Part shown: in pieces, positions 10,659 to 19,956 of the stretch | Numbering within the stretch: position 1 is the stretch's first letter | Layout: each line of letters starts with the position of its first letter | NCBI GenBank assembly: GCA_947073495.1 | Contig: CAMTMX010000002.1 | Span: 1-64,000 of the forward strand | Direction: 5' to 3' | From: an uncultured Porphyromonadaceae bacterium | Lineage (GTDB): Bacteria; Bacteroidota; Bacteroidia; Bacteroidales; Muribaculaceae | DNA: 64,000 nt | Notes under the pieces: model-generated | The model's input: only the letters and a program-made list of their open reading frames with translations | What the model was told of the DNA's origin: nothing | The model's database searches: none | Translations under genes and position numbers: made by a program

Positions 10659-10709
10659 CCGGTTCTTACGTCTCGGCGTATAAAGTGATATTTTAAAAGA
10701 ATTTTTATC

Positions 10710-10757
10710 AAGTGTGTCTGATTATTTGTGTATATTTGTAAATTGTCAGACACACTT
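10710..10757 (+). promoter_or_regulatory. Perfect 12-bp inverted repeat enclosing a predicted -7 box (TATATTTG, 10731-10738) upstream of GH2; could also act as terminator of the preceding gene
   Basis: AAGTGTGTCTGA(10710-10721)/TCAGACACACTT(10746-10757) followed by a T-run. Confidence 0.5.
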
Positions 10758-10770
10758 TTTTAATCTAACT

Positions 10771-12597
10771 ATGAAATTTAAATCTGTAATAATCTCTGCG
10801 TTTCTGGCTTTGGGAATAATGTCATTTCCTGGAAATGCCATTGCTGCCGGAGATATTCCGCGTCCGGAATATCCGCGCCCTCAGTTTGAACGTCCCGAGT
10901 GGGTAAACCTTAACGGGGAATGGTCATATACATTCGATTTCGGCAAATCCGGAATGGATCGCAAACTTTACGATTCGAAAGGATTTGATGGTAAAATTAT
11001 GGTACCCTATTGCCCTGAAAGCAAGCTTTCGGGTGTGCAATATGTCGATTTTATCCCTGCGATGTGGTATCACCGTAAGATTCAAATACCTTCCGACTGG
11101 AAAGACAAAAACATAATGCTCAACTTCGGAGGGGTTGACTATTTCAGTGCCGTGTATGTCGACGGAAATCTTGTCGGACGTCATTGGGGTGGAAGCTCTT
11201 CTTTCAGTCATGATATAACGAAATATGTGAATGACGGGAAGGAGCATGATCTTGTTGTGAGAGTTGAAGACGACAACCGCCAAGGAGTGCAGCCGAAGGG
11301 GAAGCAGTCCTCACTTTATCATTCACACGGTTGCGATTATACCCGCACCACAGGAATCTGGCAGACCGTATGGATGGAACCTGTCGACAGCCATTCACTT
11401 GCGTCTGCTTATGTGATTCCGGATCTTGATAAAAAACGTTTTATCGTACAGCCTGAATTTAGAAACCTTGACAACGGTATGAAGATTGAGGCGATTGTGC
11501 GCGACGGTTCCAAGATTGTTGCCAAGACTGTGGAGACGGCAACACCCCATGCCCGTATTGAACTTCCGCTTAAAAATGTGAAGACATGGTCTCCGGAATC
11601 TCCATTCCTGTATGACATTGAATTTAATGTCTACGATAATAACGGAAAGGTTGTGGATAAGGTCAGGTCATACGCAGGAATGCGCAAGGTGCATATGGAA
11701 GGCAACAGATTGTATCTAAACAACGAACCATATTTCTTGCGTCTCGTGCTTGATCAGGGTTTCTATCCGGATGGAATCTGGACCGCTCCAGATGATGTGG
11801 ATCTTAAGAAAGATATCGAAATGAGTATGGCGGCAGGTTTCAATGGTGCGCGCCTTCACCAAAAAGTGTTTGAAGAGCGTTTCCACTATTGGGCTGATAA
11901 ATTGGGATATCTCACATGGGGTGAGACGGCAAGCTGGGGCGCGGATGCCAACAAGATTGAGGCTGCGAGAAATTTCTTGCCTGAATGGGAGAGCATTGTG
12001 GTGCGCGACCGGAATCATCCTTCCATAATTGCGTGGACTCCGTTTAATGAGACATGGGAACGCCCGGGAGACAGTGAACAAGCCATGCAGCACGACCGTC
12101 TTCTGAACGATGTGTATAACCTGACTCATCACCTTGACTATCGTCCGGTAAATGAAACAAGCGGCAACTATCATGTTATCACAGATCTATGGACTGTCCA
12201 TAACTATGAGCAGAATCCGGATAAATTGGCTGAATATTTCGTGATCAAGGAAGATGGAAGATATCCACAGCTTGACCCCTCTAAAGAGGTAAGCTATGGC
12301 GGGCAACCGTTCCTGATCGACGAATATGGCGGTATCAAATGGGTAGACGGTGCTCAGTTTGCTGATAATTCTTGGGGTTATGGCGATTCTCCGCGCACAT
12401 TGGAGGAGTTTTACGACAGACTTGAAAAACTTACGGATGTGATTCTTGCGGTGCCCTATATGTCGGGCTATTGCTACACTCAGCTCACCGATGTGGAGCA
12501 GGAGCAGAACGGTATCTACAACTACAACCGTACCACTAAATTCGACATGGATCGCATAAAGAAGATATTCAGCAAAAAACCGAAAGGATTCAAGTAA
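10771..12597 (+). CDS. Glycoside hydrolase family 2 (sugar-binding, Ig-like and TIM-barrel domains)
   Basis: Signal peptide from MKFKSVI at 10771 (upstream ORF extension is probably spurious); 'RDRNHPSIIAWTPFNETWE' acid/base region and 'FLIDEYGGIKW' nucleophile region. Confidence 0.88.
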   Translation: MKFKSVIISAFLALGIMSFPGNAIAAGDIPRPEYPRPQFERPEWVNLNGEWSYTFDFGKSGMDRKLYDSKGFDGKIMVPYCPESKLSGVQYVDFIPAMWYHRKIQIPSDWKDKNIMLNFGGVDYFSAVYVDGNLVGRHWGGSSSFSHDITKYVNDGKEHDLVVRVEDDNRQGVQPKGKQSSLYHSHGCDYTRTTGIWQTVWMEPVDSHSLASAYVIPDLDKKRFIVQPEFRNLDNGMKIEAIVRDGSKIVAKTVETATPHARIELPLKNVKTWSPESPFLYDIEFNVYDNNGKVVDKVRSYAGMRKVHMEGNRLYLNNEPYFLRLVLDQGFYPDGIWTAPDDVDLKKDIEMSMAAGFNGARLHQKVFEERFHYWADKLGYLTWGETASWGADANKIEAARNFLPEWESIVVRDRNHPSIIAWTPFNETWERPGDSEQAMQHDRLLNDVYNLTHHLDYRPVNETSGNYHVITDLWTVHNYEQNPDKLAEYFVIKEDGRYPQLDPSKEVSYGGQPFLIDEYGGIKWVDGAQFADNSWGYGDSPRTLEEFYDRLEKLTDVILAVPYMSGYCYTQLTDVEQEQNGIYNYNRTTKFDMDRIKKIFSKKPKGFK

Positions 12598-12622
12598 TCC
12601 CATTCCATATTTATACATAATT

Positions 12623-12660
12623 ATTCCCGGGCAGTTAGAAAATACTGTCCGGGAATTTTT
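12623..12660 (+). terminator. Intrinsic terminator after GH2
   Basis: ATTCCCGGGCAGT/ACTGTCCGGGAAT stem (one G-U), followed by TTTTT. Confidence 0.8.
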
Positions 12661-12696
12661 ATAAAAAGTATTATTGCGCTTTCATATGTGTTGAAT

Positions 12697-12780
12697 GCGG
12701 ACAAAAATAATTTTGGCAAATACAGATACATTTTTGGCATGATTCCATAACAGAAAAGATACATCGGTTTGTTTATTTTG
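12697..12780 (+). promoter_or_regulatory. Candidate promoter with degenerate operator half-site (GATACATTTTTGGC) and TTATTTTG -7-like box
   Basis: GGC end (12738) to final G of the -7-like box (12780) is 42 nt, the same as at 13058-13100; TTATTTTGCATTGT is identical in both. Confidence 0.45.
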
Positions 12781-13016
12781 CATTGTAAATCATTGTGAAC
12801 GATTTATTAACGATATGTCTATGTATAAAAACAAACGCGACTGTTTCATATGGTTTTCCGCTGTAGAGATCATGATGGCTGTCATGAGATGGGTGCGGCA
12901 AGATTGAGAATATCCGCATTCCCTAAGACAGAGGTAAATGCCAGATAGATAGGATTTAATTGCAATTATATTGGATATTGATATCAGTATTTAGGGCATG
13001 TGATATGTTTCCAATT

Positions 13017-13100
13017 TTGCCAAATGTGTATACAATGTTGAATACATACCTATTTGGCGGAATTGGATTACAAAATAGCACGATAATCTTACTTATTTTG
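13017..13100 (+). promoter_or_regulatory. Inverted-repeat operator plus -7-like box upstream of the mannan PUL operon
   Basis: TTGCCAAATGTGTATACAATGTTGAATACATACCTATTTGGC (13017-13058) with GCCAAAT/ATTTGGC arms; TTATTTTG at 13093-13100. Confidence 0.65.
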
Positions 13101-13345
13101 CATTGTGAATTTTTCACAAGCCATGAAAAATGTTCTGACACTCCAACATCGGGTCTGTTCATTATTCATGGTTGCAAAAATGAAGATTTGTTTCAAATAG
13201 GTTAAATAGGTTAAAATAGGTTATTAATTCAGGTTTTTCTTTTTCATGTAAAAATTCATTAAGGTAAAAAAGATTGTCGTTTGGTTCGAATAGATTAAAA
13301 TATAAAATAGATAAACACAATAAATTAATTAAATAGCTAACTATC

Positions 13346-15172
13346 ATGAACTTATCCAGACTTCTTAAAAACATTGGTCTCGCGTTCATTTCCGGTTGCC
13401 TTGCTTTCTCGGCTGCTTCATGTAGCGATGATGAGGAAGGACAGGGCGCAGTAGGAAACGGAACCGTATCCGGTGTGGTCACTGACGAGCAGGCACGCCC
13501 CATAGAGGGTGTAAGTGTCTCAATGCCTGCCAATGGCATATCTGCCACAACAAACGCCTCCGGAGAATATTCTCTCCCGAATGTGCCTATGACATCCGGG
13601 ATCATATTGTTTGAAAGAGAGGGTTATGAAACTGCCGCAGTCACTGTGGTTGCCAAGAAATTTATAGAGGCAAAGGCTACAGTGAATGTGGAACTCGTGT
13701 TTGCAAATGCAGTAATCAAGGGTGTTGTCTACGACGCTACCAAAAACAATTCTCCTCTTGCCGGTGCCACTGTCAAGGTCAGCGATTTCCAGACTGCAGA
13801 AACAAATGCGCAGGGTGAATATGAACTCCGCAACCTCACTTTGAAAGATTATACTGTCACTTTCTCATATCCCGGATTCAAGGATATCACCAAGAATGTA
13901 AGTGCAGATTCATTCGGTGATGAAGGTGTGGTTACAGTCGATGCTACAATGGGTGCCGATGAAGTGCTTCGCGGCAAAACCAAGTATCAGCTCGCAGAGG
14001 CTCAGAAATGGTATTACAATGAGTATCGTGGAGGTCGCAACGCCGAGAATTATCCTCACTGGGATTGGGCTTGCAACTATATGTGCACCCTCGATTTCGT
14101 AGGCGACTATGAAGAACAGAACGAAGGTACAACACTCCGTATCCGCAACTCTTCTGACGATCAGCGCAACAATCCTGTCGACATGGAGATGTTCGATTCC
14201 TATGTATATGGTTCAAAACTCATCACAGCCGACAACTGTCTTATGACTCTCGAGTCGCGCACTCACAGCGCATCGGACGACGCTCCCGCATATTTCGGTG
14301 TGCAGGTTGTAGACCTCAGTGAGGCAGAACCTAAGGCAAAACTTATCGGTGGTGTGCGCACTCTCGCTTCTGAAGCTTACCACCAGATTGAAACTGACCT
14401 CAGCGAATATATAGGTAAGGAAGTTGTGATCGCTATCGGAACTTTCCGTGCGGAAAAGGGTGATTACTGGAAACAGTTCGTTATCCGTCGTATCGCCTTT
14501 ACAGCCGAACCTATCTCCGGATTATGGAACTGGCTCCCCGGTACGGAAGTTCCCGGTCTCGAAGGCTGGAAGATGACTCTTGAGATGGTCCGCTCAACAA
14601 TGCCTAACCAGACAAGCTCATTCACTGGTATCAGCCCCGTCAGCGGAAACCGCGACAACTATTTTGAGGCATACCGCTCATGGATCCCTGTTCATCATGT
14701 GGCTGCAGAGTGGAGCTTCATGCCTTTGACAAAAGATCCGGAGGTGTTCCCGAGTGAAGGTTTCCTTATAAAGACAAGAGGAGGACAGGATGTGAGCACC
14801 AAGGTTCCCGAGTCTTATTTCTACTCCAAGTTCTCAATCGCTCCGGGTCATAACAAGTTTACTCTCAAGACCCGTTGCTTCAGCTCTACAAATGCTACTT
14901 TCTTTAAAATTACTGCTATCACGAATGATGGTGAAGTGACCCACTTGAGCCCGGTAAGCAACACAGCGACTTATGCAGAGGCTGCAGCCGACGGATGCTG
15001 GAAATTCATGCACGAAAACGGCGATCCCGGCAATCCTGACGGATACTGCGAGTTTGTCTATGATCTTTCACAGTATAACGGACAAGACGTGATGATCACT
15101 ATCGGTATCTTCAAGGGTGAAGCTAACGGAGACGAAAATAAACTTCTTTTCTACTCCATCAATCTTGATTGA
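13346..15172 (+). CDS. Lipoprotein with two carboxypeptidase-regulatory-like domains and a putative C-terminal carbohydrate-binding region
   Basis: Lipobox-like 'FSAASCSDDEEG'; two CarboxypepD_reg motifs 'GVVTDEQARPIEGVSVSM' and 'GVVYDATKNNSPLAGATVKV'. Confidence 0.75.
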   Translation: MNLSRLLKNIGLAFISGCLAFSAASCSDDEEGQGAVGNGTVSGVVTDEQARPIEGVSVSMPANGISATTNASGEYSLPNVPMTSGIILFEREGYETAAVTVVAKKFIEAKATVNVELVFANAVIKGVVYDATKNNSPLAGATVKVSDFQTAETNAQGEYELRNLTLKDYTVTFSYPGFKDITKNVSADSFGDEGVVTVDATMGADEVLRGKTKYQLAEAQKWYYNEYRGGRNAENYPHWDWACNYMCTLDFVGDYEEQNEGTTLRIRNSSDDQRNNPVDMEMFDSYVYGSKLITADNCLMTLESRTHSASDDAPAYFGVQVVDLSEAEPKAKLIGGVRTLASEAYHQIETDLSEYIGKEVVIAIGTFRAEKGDYWKQFVIRRIAFTAEPISGLWNWLPGTEVPGLEGWKMTLEMVRSTMPNQTSSFTGISPVSGNRDNYFEAYRSWIPVHHVAAEWSFMPLTKDPEVFPSEGFLIKTRGGQDVSTKVPESYFYSKFSIAPGHNKFTLKTRCFSSTNATFFKITAITNDGEVTHLSPVSNTATYAEAAADGCWKFMHENGDPGNPDGYCEFVYDLSQYNGQDVMITIGIFKGEANGDENKLLFYSINLD

Positions 15173-15284
15173 GTTGTGTTTTTTTAGCTGTGAGGCGCGG
15201 GAAACGACGTCTTACTCTCACTCCTCACAGCTAAAAACATCAATCAGACAACTCAAAACTCACAACTCAAAACTCACAACTCAA
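15169..15284. repeat. Intra-operonic spacer with nested inverted repeats and ACTCAAAACTCACA word repeats
   Basis: TTTTTAGCTGTGAGG(15181-15195)/CCTCACAGCTAAAAA(15223-15237) perfect 15-bp stem; outer TTGAGTTGTG/CACAACTCAA arms. Confidence 0.8.
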
Positions 15285-16757
15285 ATGAAATCAATAATTC
15301 TGGGACGAGGTTTATATGCATTCGCCGCCTGCGCGCTTGCCTTGGGTGCAGTTTCATGCAAAAGCGATGACGAACCGGGATCAGGCGGGAATAATCCTGA
15401 AAATCCGAATGAGCCCGCTGCGGAATTGTATATTGCCAACACTCAGCGTGCCATTGAGATTATCGACGCTGCCGTAGAAAACTATTTCGAAGGCGCCGGC
15501 ATGGCGATGTCCCGTTATTATAATCCTTATAGCGATCAGAAATCAAGCGAACTTGGAAGTGTATGGATGTACACCTCGTCTATCGAGGCTGTAAATTCTG
15601 TACTGAAGAGCCTCAAGGCTCAGAAAGCTGCCGGAAAGACATCATTATACGATGCCAATTTCTCCCGTTATTCGGAATTGCTTGCAAATCTGGTAGACAA
15701 TCTGGATTTTTATGCAGGGACTTACATCCTTACCTCTTACACCGGCACCAATACATGGACGGTCTATGGAGTGAACCGCGGAAGCGGGAAAGGGGCTGCG
15801 TCGGTCGACGGCATCCTGAATGTATACGACGATCAGATGTGGATCGTGCGCGAACTACTTGAATCTTATGAGGCGACCGGCAACAGCGCATATCTGGAGA
15901 AAGCCGAGTATCTGACCGCATATGTGCTCGACGGCTGGGACTGCACTCTTGATGAGAACGGCAATCAGCACGGCGGTATCACCTGGGGACCGGGATATGT
16001 CACAAAACATTCCTGCTCGAATGGTCCGATGGTTGCTCCGCTTGTGAAACTTGCCGAGATCTACAACGGGAAATCTGACGAGATCACATATGGAGTCATC
16101 AATCCTGACAATTCACGCTCCAAGGAGACTAAGGCTAAAGCTGATTACTATCTTGAAATGGCAGCCGCTGTCTACGACTATCAGATGACACATCTTCTCA
16201 ATCCGTCGACAGGAGTGTTTGACGACATGATGGGTGGAGACGACAATGGCGGACAGATCAGATATGAGACAGTCGACGGGGAACGTTATCGCGCCTATGT
16301 GCATCTCCGCGATCGTGTCGGCACAGCCTATTCCTACAATACCGGAACTATGATTTCAGGAGCAGCCGCCCTTTATCGCGCCACTTCCGATTCTAACTAT
16401 CTTACCGATCTGCGAAATCTTTGCGATAAGAGTTTCAGCTTTTTTGCTGCTCCCGCTGCCGGTAAGGATGGATGCTACACGTTTGCTATCACAGGATTTA
16501 ACAACTGGTTTAACAACGTGCTTGAAAGAGGGTATGTGGAGGCTGTCGATGCTTATCCCGGAGCCGGGGCTTATGCCGAGGCTTTTCAGGCTAACCTTGA
16601 TTATGCCTACGATAAATTCCTCTATAATCACATGCTTCCTCCCAACCTTCTGGTTGGCTGGAATTCCGACAGGGGCAGAAACAACATGGAAGCGATGTTT
16701 ACGTTTGCTTTCGCTGCCGAGTATGCCTCTCTTGCAGAATATCAACTAACAAAATAA
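15285..16757 (+). CDS. Glycoside hydrolase family 76 (endo-alpha-1,6-mannanase) lipoprotein
   Basis: Lipobox 'ALGAVSCKSDD'; 'NVYDDQMWIVREL' double-Asp motif, 'GITWGPGYVTKHSCSNGPMVAPLVKLAEIYN'. Start set to MKSIILG rather than the ORF start at 15117. Confidence 0.88.
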   Translation: MKSIILGRGLYAFAACALALGAVSCKSDDEPGSGGNNPENPNEPAAELYIANTQRAIEIIDAAVENYFEGAGMAMSRYYNPYSDQKSSELGSVWMYTSSIEAVNSVLKSLKAQKAAGKTSLYDANFSRYSELLANLVDNLDFYAGTYILTSYTGTNTWTVYGVNRGSGKGAASVDGILNVYDDQMWIVRELLESYEATGNSAYLEKAEYLTAYVLDGWDCTLDENGNQHGGITWGPGYVTKHSCSNGPMVAPLVKLAEIYNGKSDEITYGVINPDNSRSKETKAKADYYLEMAAAVYDYQMTHLLNPSTGVFDDMMGGDDNGGQIRYETVDGERYRAYVHLRDRVGTAYSYNTGTMISGAAALYRATSDSNYLTDLRNLCDKSFSFFAAPAAGKDGCYTFAITGFNNWFNNVLERGYVEAVDAYPGAGAYAEAFQANLDYAYDKFLYNHMLPPNLLVGWNSDRGRNNMEAMFTFAFAAEYASLAEYQLTK

Positions 16758-16767
16758 CAACAACATC

Positions 16768-19700
16768 ATGACATCTATGAAGACTCCCGGCGGTCTTGCG
16801 CGCTTTTTCGTCTGTCTGGCGATCGCGTTTATGACAGCCCTCAATCCGGCCGGTGCCTTTGCACAAGACACGGTCACTGTCACAGGTCAGGTAACAGATG
16901 AACAGAATGAACCACTTATCGGTGCGACCGTAATGGTAAAAGGCACCTCGGTCGGCACGGCTACCGATGTCGACGGTTCATATTCTTTGTCGGCACCCAA
17001 GAATGCCACTCTTGTTTTCTCTTATGTTGGCTATACGTCTATCGAGGAGAAACTCAACGGCAGAACAGTCCTTAACGTAGTGATGAATTCCGACGCACAG
17101 CTTATGGACGAGGTCGTTGTCGTGGGTTACGGCACACAGCGCCGTGGCTCCGTGACAGGTGCAGTGGCAAGTGTGAAGGGTTCTGAAATGCTTCAGACAA
17201 AGAGTGAGAACCCTCAGAACATGCTCACGGGCCGTGTCCCCGGTCTGCGTGTCTGGCAGAAGAGTTCTGAGCCGGGCACATATTCAAACAATATGGACGT
17301 GCGTGGTCTCGGTGCACCTCTCGTGGTTATCGATGGTGTGCCCCGCACAGTGGAAGATTTCCAGCGTCTTAACGCTACCGACATCCAGGATGTGTCTGTC
17401 CTTAAGGATGCGTCTGCCGCAATCTACGGTGTGCGCGCTGCAAACGGTGTGCTCCTCGTCACCACTAAAGGTGGCAACGCAGGTAAGGTCAATGTGACCT
17501 ATAGCGGTTCTTACACTATCCAGAAGCCCAACAAGATGCCTGAGCTGGCAAGCGCATACGACGCAATGACCATCTACAACGAGAAAAAATGGAACAACAT
17601 CAACGGCGGTTCTATCGGTTTCAGCCAGGCTGATTTCGAGGCTCTCGCCAACGGCACACGCCGTGTGTCTGACTGGAACGACCTCGTGTTCTCCAACACC
17701 GCTCCCCAGACTCAGCATGATGTCAGCATTTCCGGTGGCAACGACCGCAACCAGTATTATGTGAGCTTCGGCTATTTCTATCAGGAAGGTCTCTTCAAGA
17801 GTGGTGACCTAAACTATGATAAATATAACGTGCGTGCCAACATCACTTCCGAGATTGTGAAGGGCCTCAAGTTCTATGCCAATCTCGCAGGTATGGCAGA
17901 CTCCCGCAACACTCCCTACACATCTTCTGTAGATATCATCCGCAACTATTGGAAACAAGGCGTTCTTTTCCCCGCCTACGCCGACCCTGAGAACACTATG
18001 CTCAACTATGAGGGTCTTGATCTTGAACAGAACACCGTGGCGATGATGACTTCAGATATCAGCGGTCATCGCAAATACCGTCAGAAAACTTTCGAATCTT
18101 CCGCATATCTCAACTTTGACTTCGGTGCATATGTGCCGGCGTTGAAAGGTCTTGAGGCGAAGGCGCTCGTAAGCTATGACTACCGCGTTGACGACAACGA
18201 GATCTACCGTAAGGAATACTATCAGTATGCTTACGATCCTCTGACAGACACCTACAACCAGAAGATCTATAACAGCAGCTCTCCGAGCAATCTGCGTCGT
18301 GAATACTATTCAAAATCGCAGTTCCTCTATCAGTTCCTTTTGAACTACAACCGTGAATTTAATGACCTTCACAATGTGGGTGCCACTTTCGGATGGGAAG
18401 GACAGCGCCGCACCGGCGACAACTTCTATGCAGTGCGCGATCTCGCATTCTCCAATCCTTATCTTCTTGTCGGTGTGACAGAAGGTCAGATCGGTGCTAT
18501 GGACGGAGGCAACCTTTATGAATATACCAACAACGCGCTTATCGGGCGTCTGAATTATTCATTCGCCGACCGCTATCTTCTCGAAGCGCAGTTCCGTTAC
18601 GACGGTTCTTCCAAATTTGCCAAAGGTCACCGCTGGGGCTTCTTCCCTTCGGTTTCTGCAGGTTGGAGAGTGTCAGAGGAAGCTTTCTTCCGCAACACCG
18701 AGGCTCTTGACTTCATCAACAACTTGAAAGTCCGTGCCAGCTACGGTATGCTCGGTGACGACAGCGGCGTTAACTATGACTGGGCTATGGGCTACACCTA
18801 TCCTTCAGGCATCCCTGCCGACAATGGCAACTACAACGGTTATTCACCCGGTTATGTGTTCAACGGGCAGTATATTTCTGCAGCATCGCCGATGGCACTT
18901 CCGAACCTTGCAATTTCATGGTACAAGTCGAAGACTTTCGACGTGGGTGTCGACTTCGACATGAAGAACGGTCTCTTCGGTTTCTCTTTCGATTATTTCC
19001 ACCGCAAGCGTACAGGTCTCTACGAGCGTAACAACGGTTCTCTCCCGACAGTTGTCGGCGCCACCGCTCCCCGTGAGAATATCAACAGCGACTCCCACAT
19101 GGGTATGGAACTTGAATTGCGCCACACCAACAGGGTAGGGGAGGTGACCTACAACCTTCGTGGTATGGTGACAATCACCCGCAACAAATATCTTTATGCT
19201 GCAAACAAAGGACCGTGGGCTAACTCCTACGACCGTTGGAAGAACGATAACCTGAACAACCGTTATCAGGGCGTTCAGTTCGGTTACACTTCAGCAGGAC
19301 GCTATCATAGCTGGAACGACATTTGGAATTACGCCGGTTATCAGGAGAAAGATGTCCTTCCCGGTGACTACAAGTATGAAGACTGGAACGGTGACGGCGA
19401 GATCAACGGCCTTGACGAGCATCCTTTCGCTTTCGACCAGACTCCATGGATGAACTATTCATTAAATGTGGGTGTAAACTGGAGAGACTTCGACTTCTCT
19501 ATGCTTTGGCAAGGTTCAGCTCTCGGTTCTATGCAATATAAGGAGCCTCTATATGAAATATGGGGTGACATGGGCGGCGGTATCCTTCAGCAATACACCG
19601 ACCGTTGGCATCCGGTGAATCCTACAGCCGATCCCTACGATCCTGCTACTGAATGGGTGCCAGGATATTATGCATATACCGGTCGTTATCCGAAGTCTAA

Positions 19701-19935
19701 TTCATCTTTCAACCGTGTGAGCACAGATTATCTGCGTCTGAAGAGCATCGAGCTTGGTTATACCCTCCCGAAGAGTGTGACCCGCGACACCAGCCTCCGT
19801 CTCTATTTCAACGCATACAACCTTCTTACTCTCACGAAGGTTAAATTCGTTGACCCGGAACATCCTGACGATGATCTCGGACGTATGTATCCTCTTAACA
19901 AGACCTTCACCTTCGGTCTTACTTTCTCCTATTAA
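16768..19935 (+). CDS. SusC/RagA-family TonB-linked outer membrane protein
   Basis: CarboxypepD_reg 'VTGQVTDEQNEPLIGATVMVKGT', 'DEVVVVGYGTQRRGSVTGAV' TonB/plug motif, 'DVSVLKDASAAIYGVRAANGVLLVTTKGG', C-terminal 'TFTFGLTFSY'. Confidence 0.97.
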   Translation: MTSMKTPGGLARFFVCLAIAFMTALNPAGAFAQDTVTVTGQVTDEQNEPLIGATVMVKGTSVGTATDVDGSYSLSAPKNATLVFSYVGYTSIEEKLNGRTVLNVVMNSDAQLMDEVVVVGYGTQRRGSVTGAVASVKGSEMLQTKSENPQNMLTGRVPGLRVWQKSSEPGTYSNNMDVRGLGAPLVVIDGVPRTVEDFQRLNATDIQDVSVLKDASAAIYGVRAANGVLLVTTKGGNAGKVNVTYSGSYTIQKPNKMPELASAYDAMTIYNEKKWNNINGGSIGFSQADFEALANGTRRVSDWNDLVFSNTAPQTQHDVSISGGNDRNQYYVSFGYFYQEGLFKSGDLNYDKYNVRANITSEIVKGLKFYANLAGMADSRNTPYTSSVDIIRNYWKQGVLFPAYADPENTMLNYEGLDLEQNTVAMMTSDISGHRKYRQKTFESSAYLNFDFGAYVPALKGLEAKALVSYDYRVDDNEIYRKEYYQYAYDPLTDTYNQKIYNSSSPSNLRREYYSKSQFLYQFLLNYNREFNDLHNVGATFGWEGQRRTGDNFYAVRDLAFSNPYLLVGVTEGQIGAMDGGNLYEYTNNALIGRLNYSFADRYLLEAQFRYDGSSKFAKGHRWGFFPSVSAGWRVSEEAFFRNTEALDFINNLKVRASYGMLGDDSGVNYDWAMGYTYPSGIPADNGNYNGYSPGYVFNGQYISAASPMALPNLAISWYKSKTFDVGVDFDMKNGLFGFSFDYFHRKRTGLYERNNGSLPTVVGATAPRENINSDSHMGMELELRHTNRVGEVTYNLRGMVTITRNKYLYAANKGPWANSYDRWKNDNLNNRYQGVQFGYTSAGRYHSWNDIWNYAGYQEKDVLPGDYKYEDWNGDGEINGLDEHPFAFDQTPWMNYSLNVGVNWRDFDFSMLWQGSALGSMQYKEPLYEIWGDMGGGILQQYTDRWHPVNPTADPYDPATEWVPGYYAYTGRYPKSNSSFNRVSTDYLRLKSIELGYTLPKSVTRDTSLRLYFNAYNLLTLTKVKFVDPEHPDDDLGRMYPLNKTFTFGLTFSY

Positions 19936-19956
19936 TCTAATAATTGACCATACAAC

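Noticed and set aside
10714-10770. N-terminal extension MSDYLCIFVNCQTHFFNLT of GH2
   Set aside because: Overlaps the promoter/inverted repeat; a normal signal peptide starts at 10771.
15117-15284. N-terminal extension of GH76 overlapping the previous gene
   Set aside because: Covers the structured spacer; a lipoprotein signal peptide begins at 15285.
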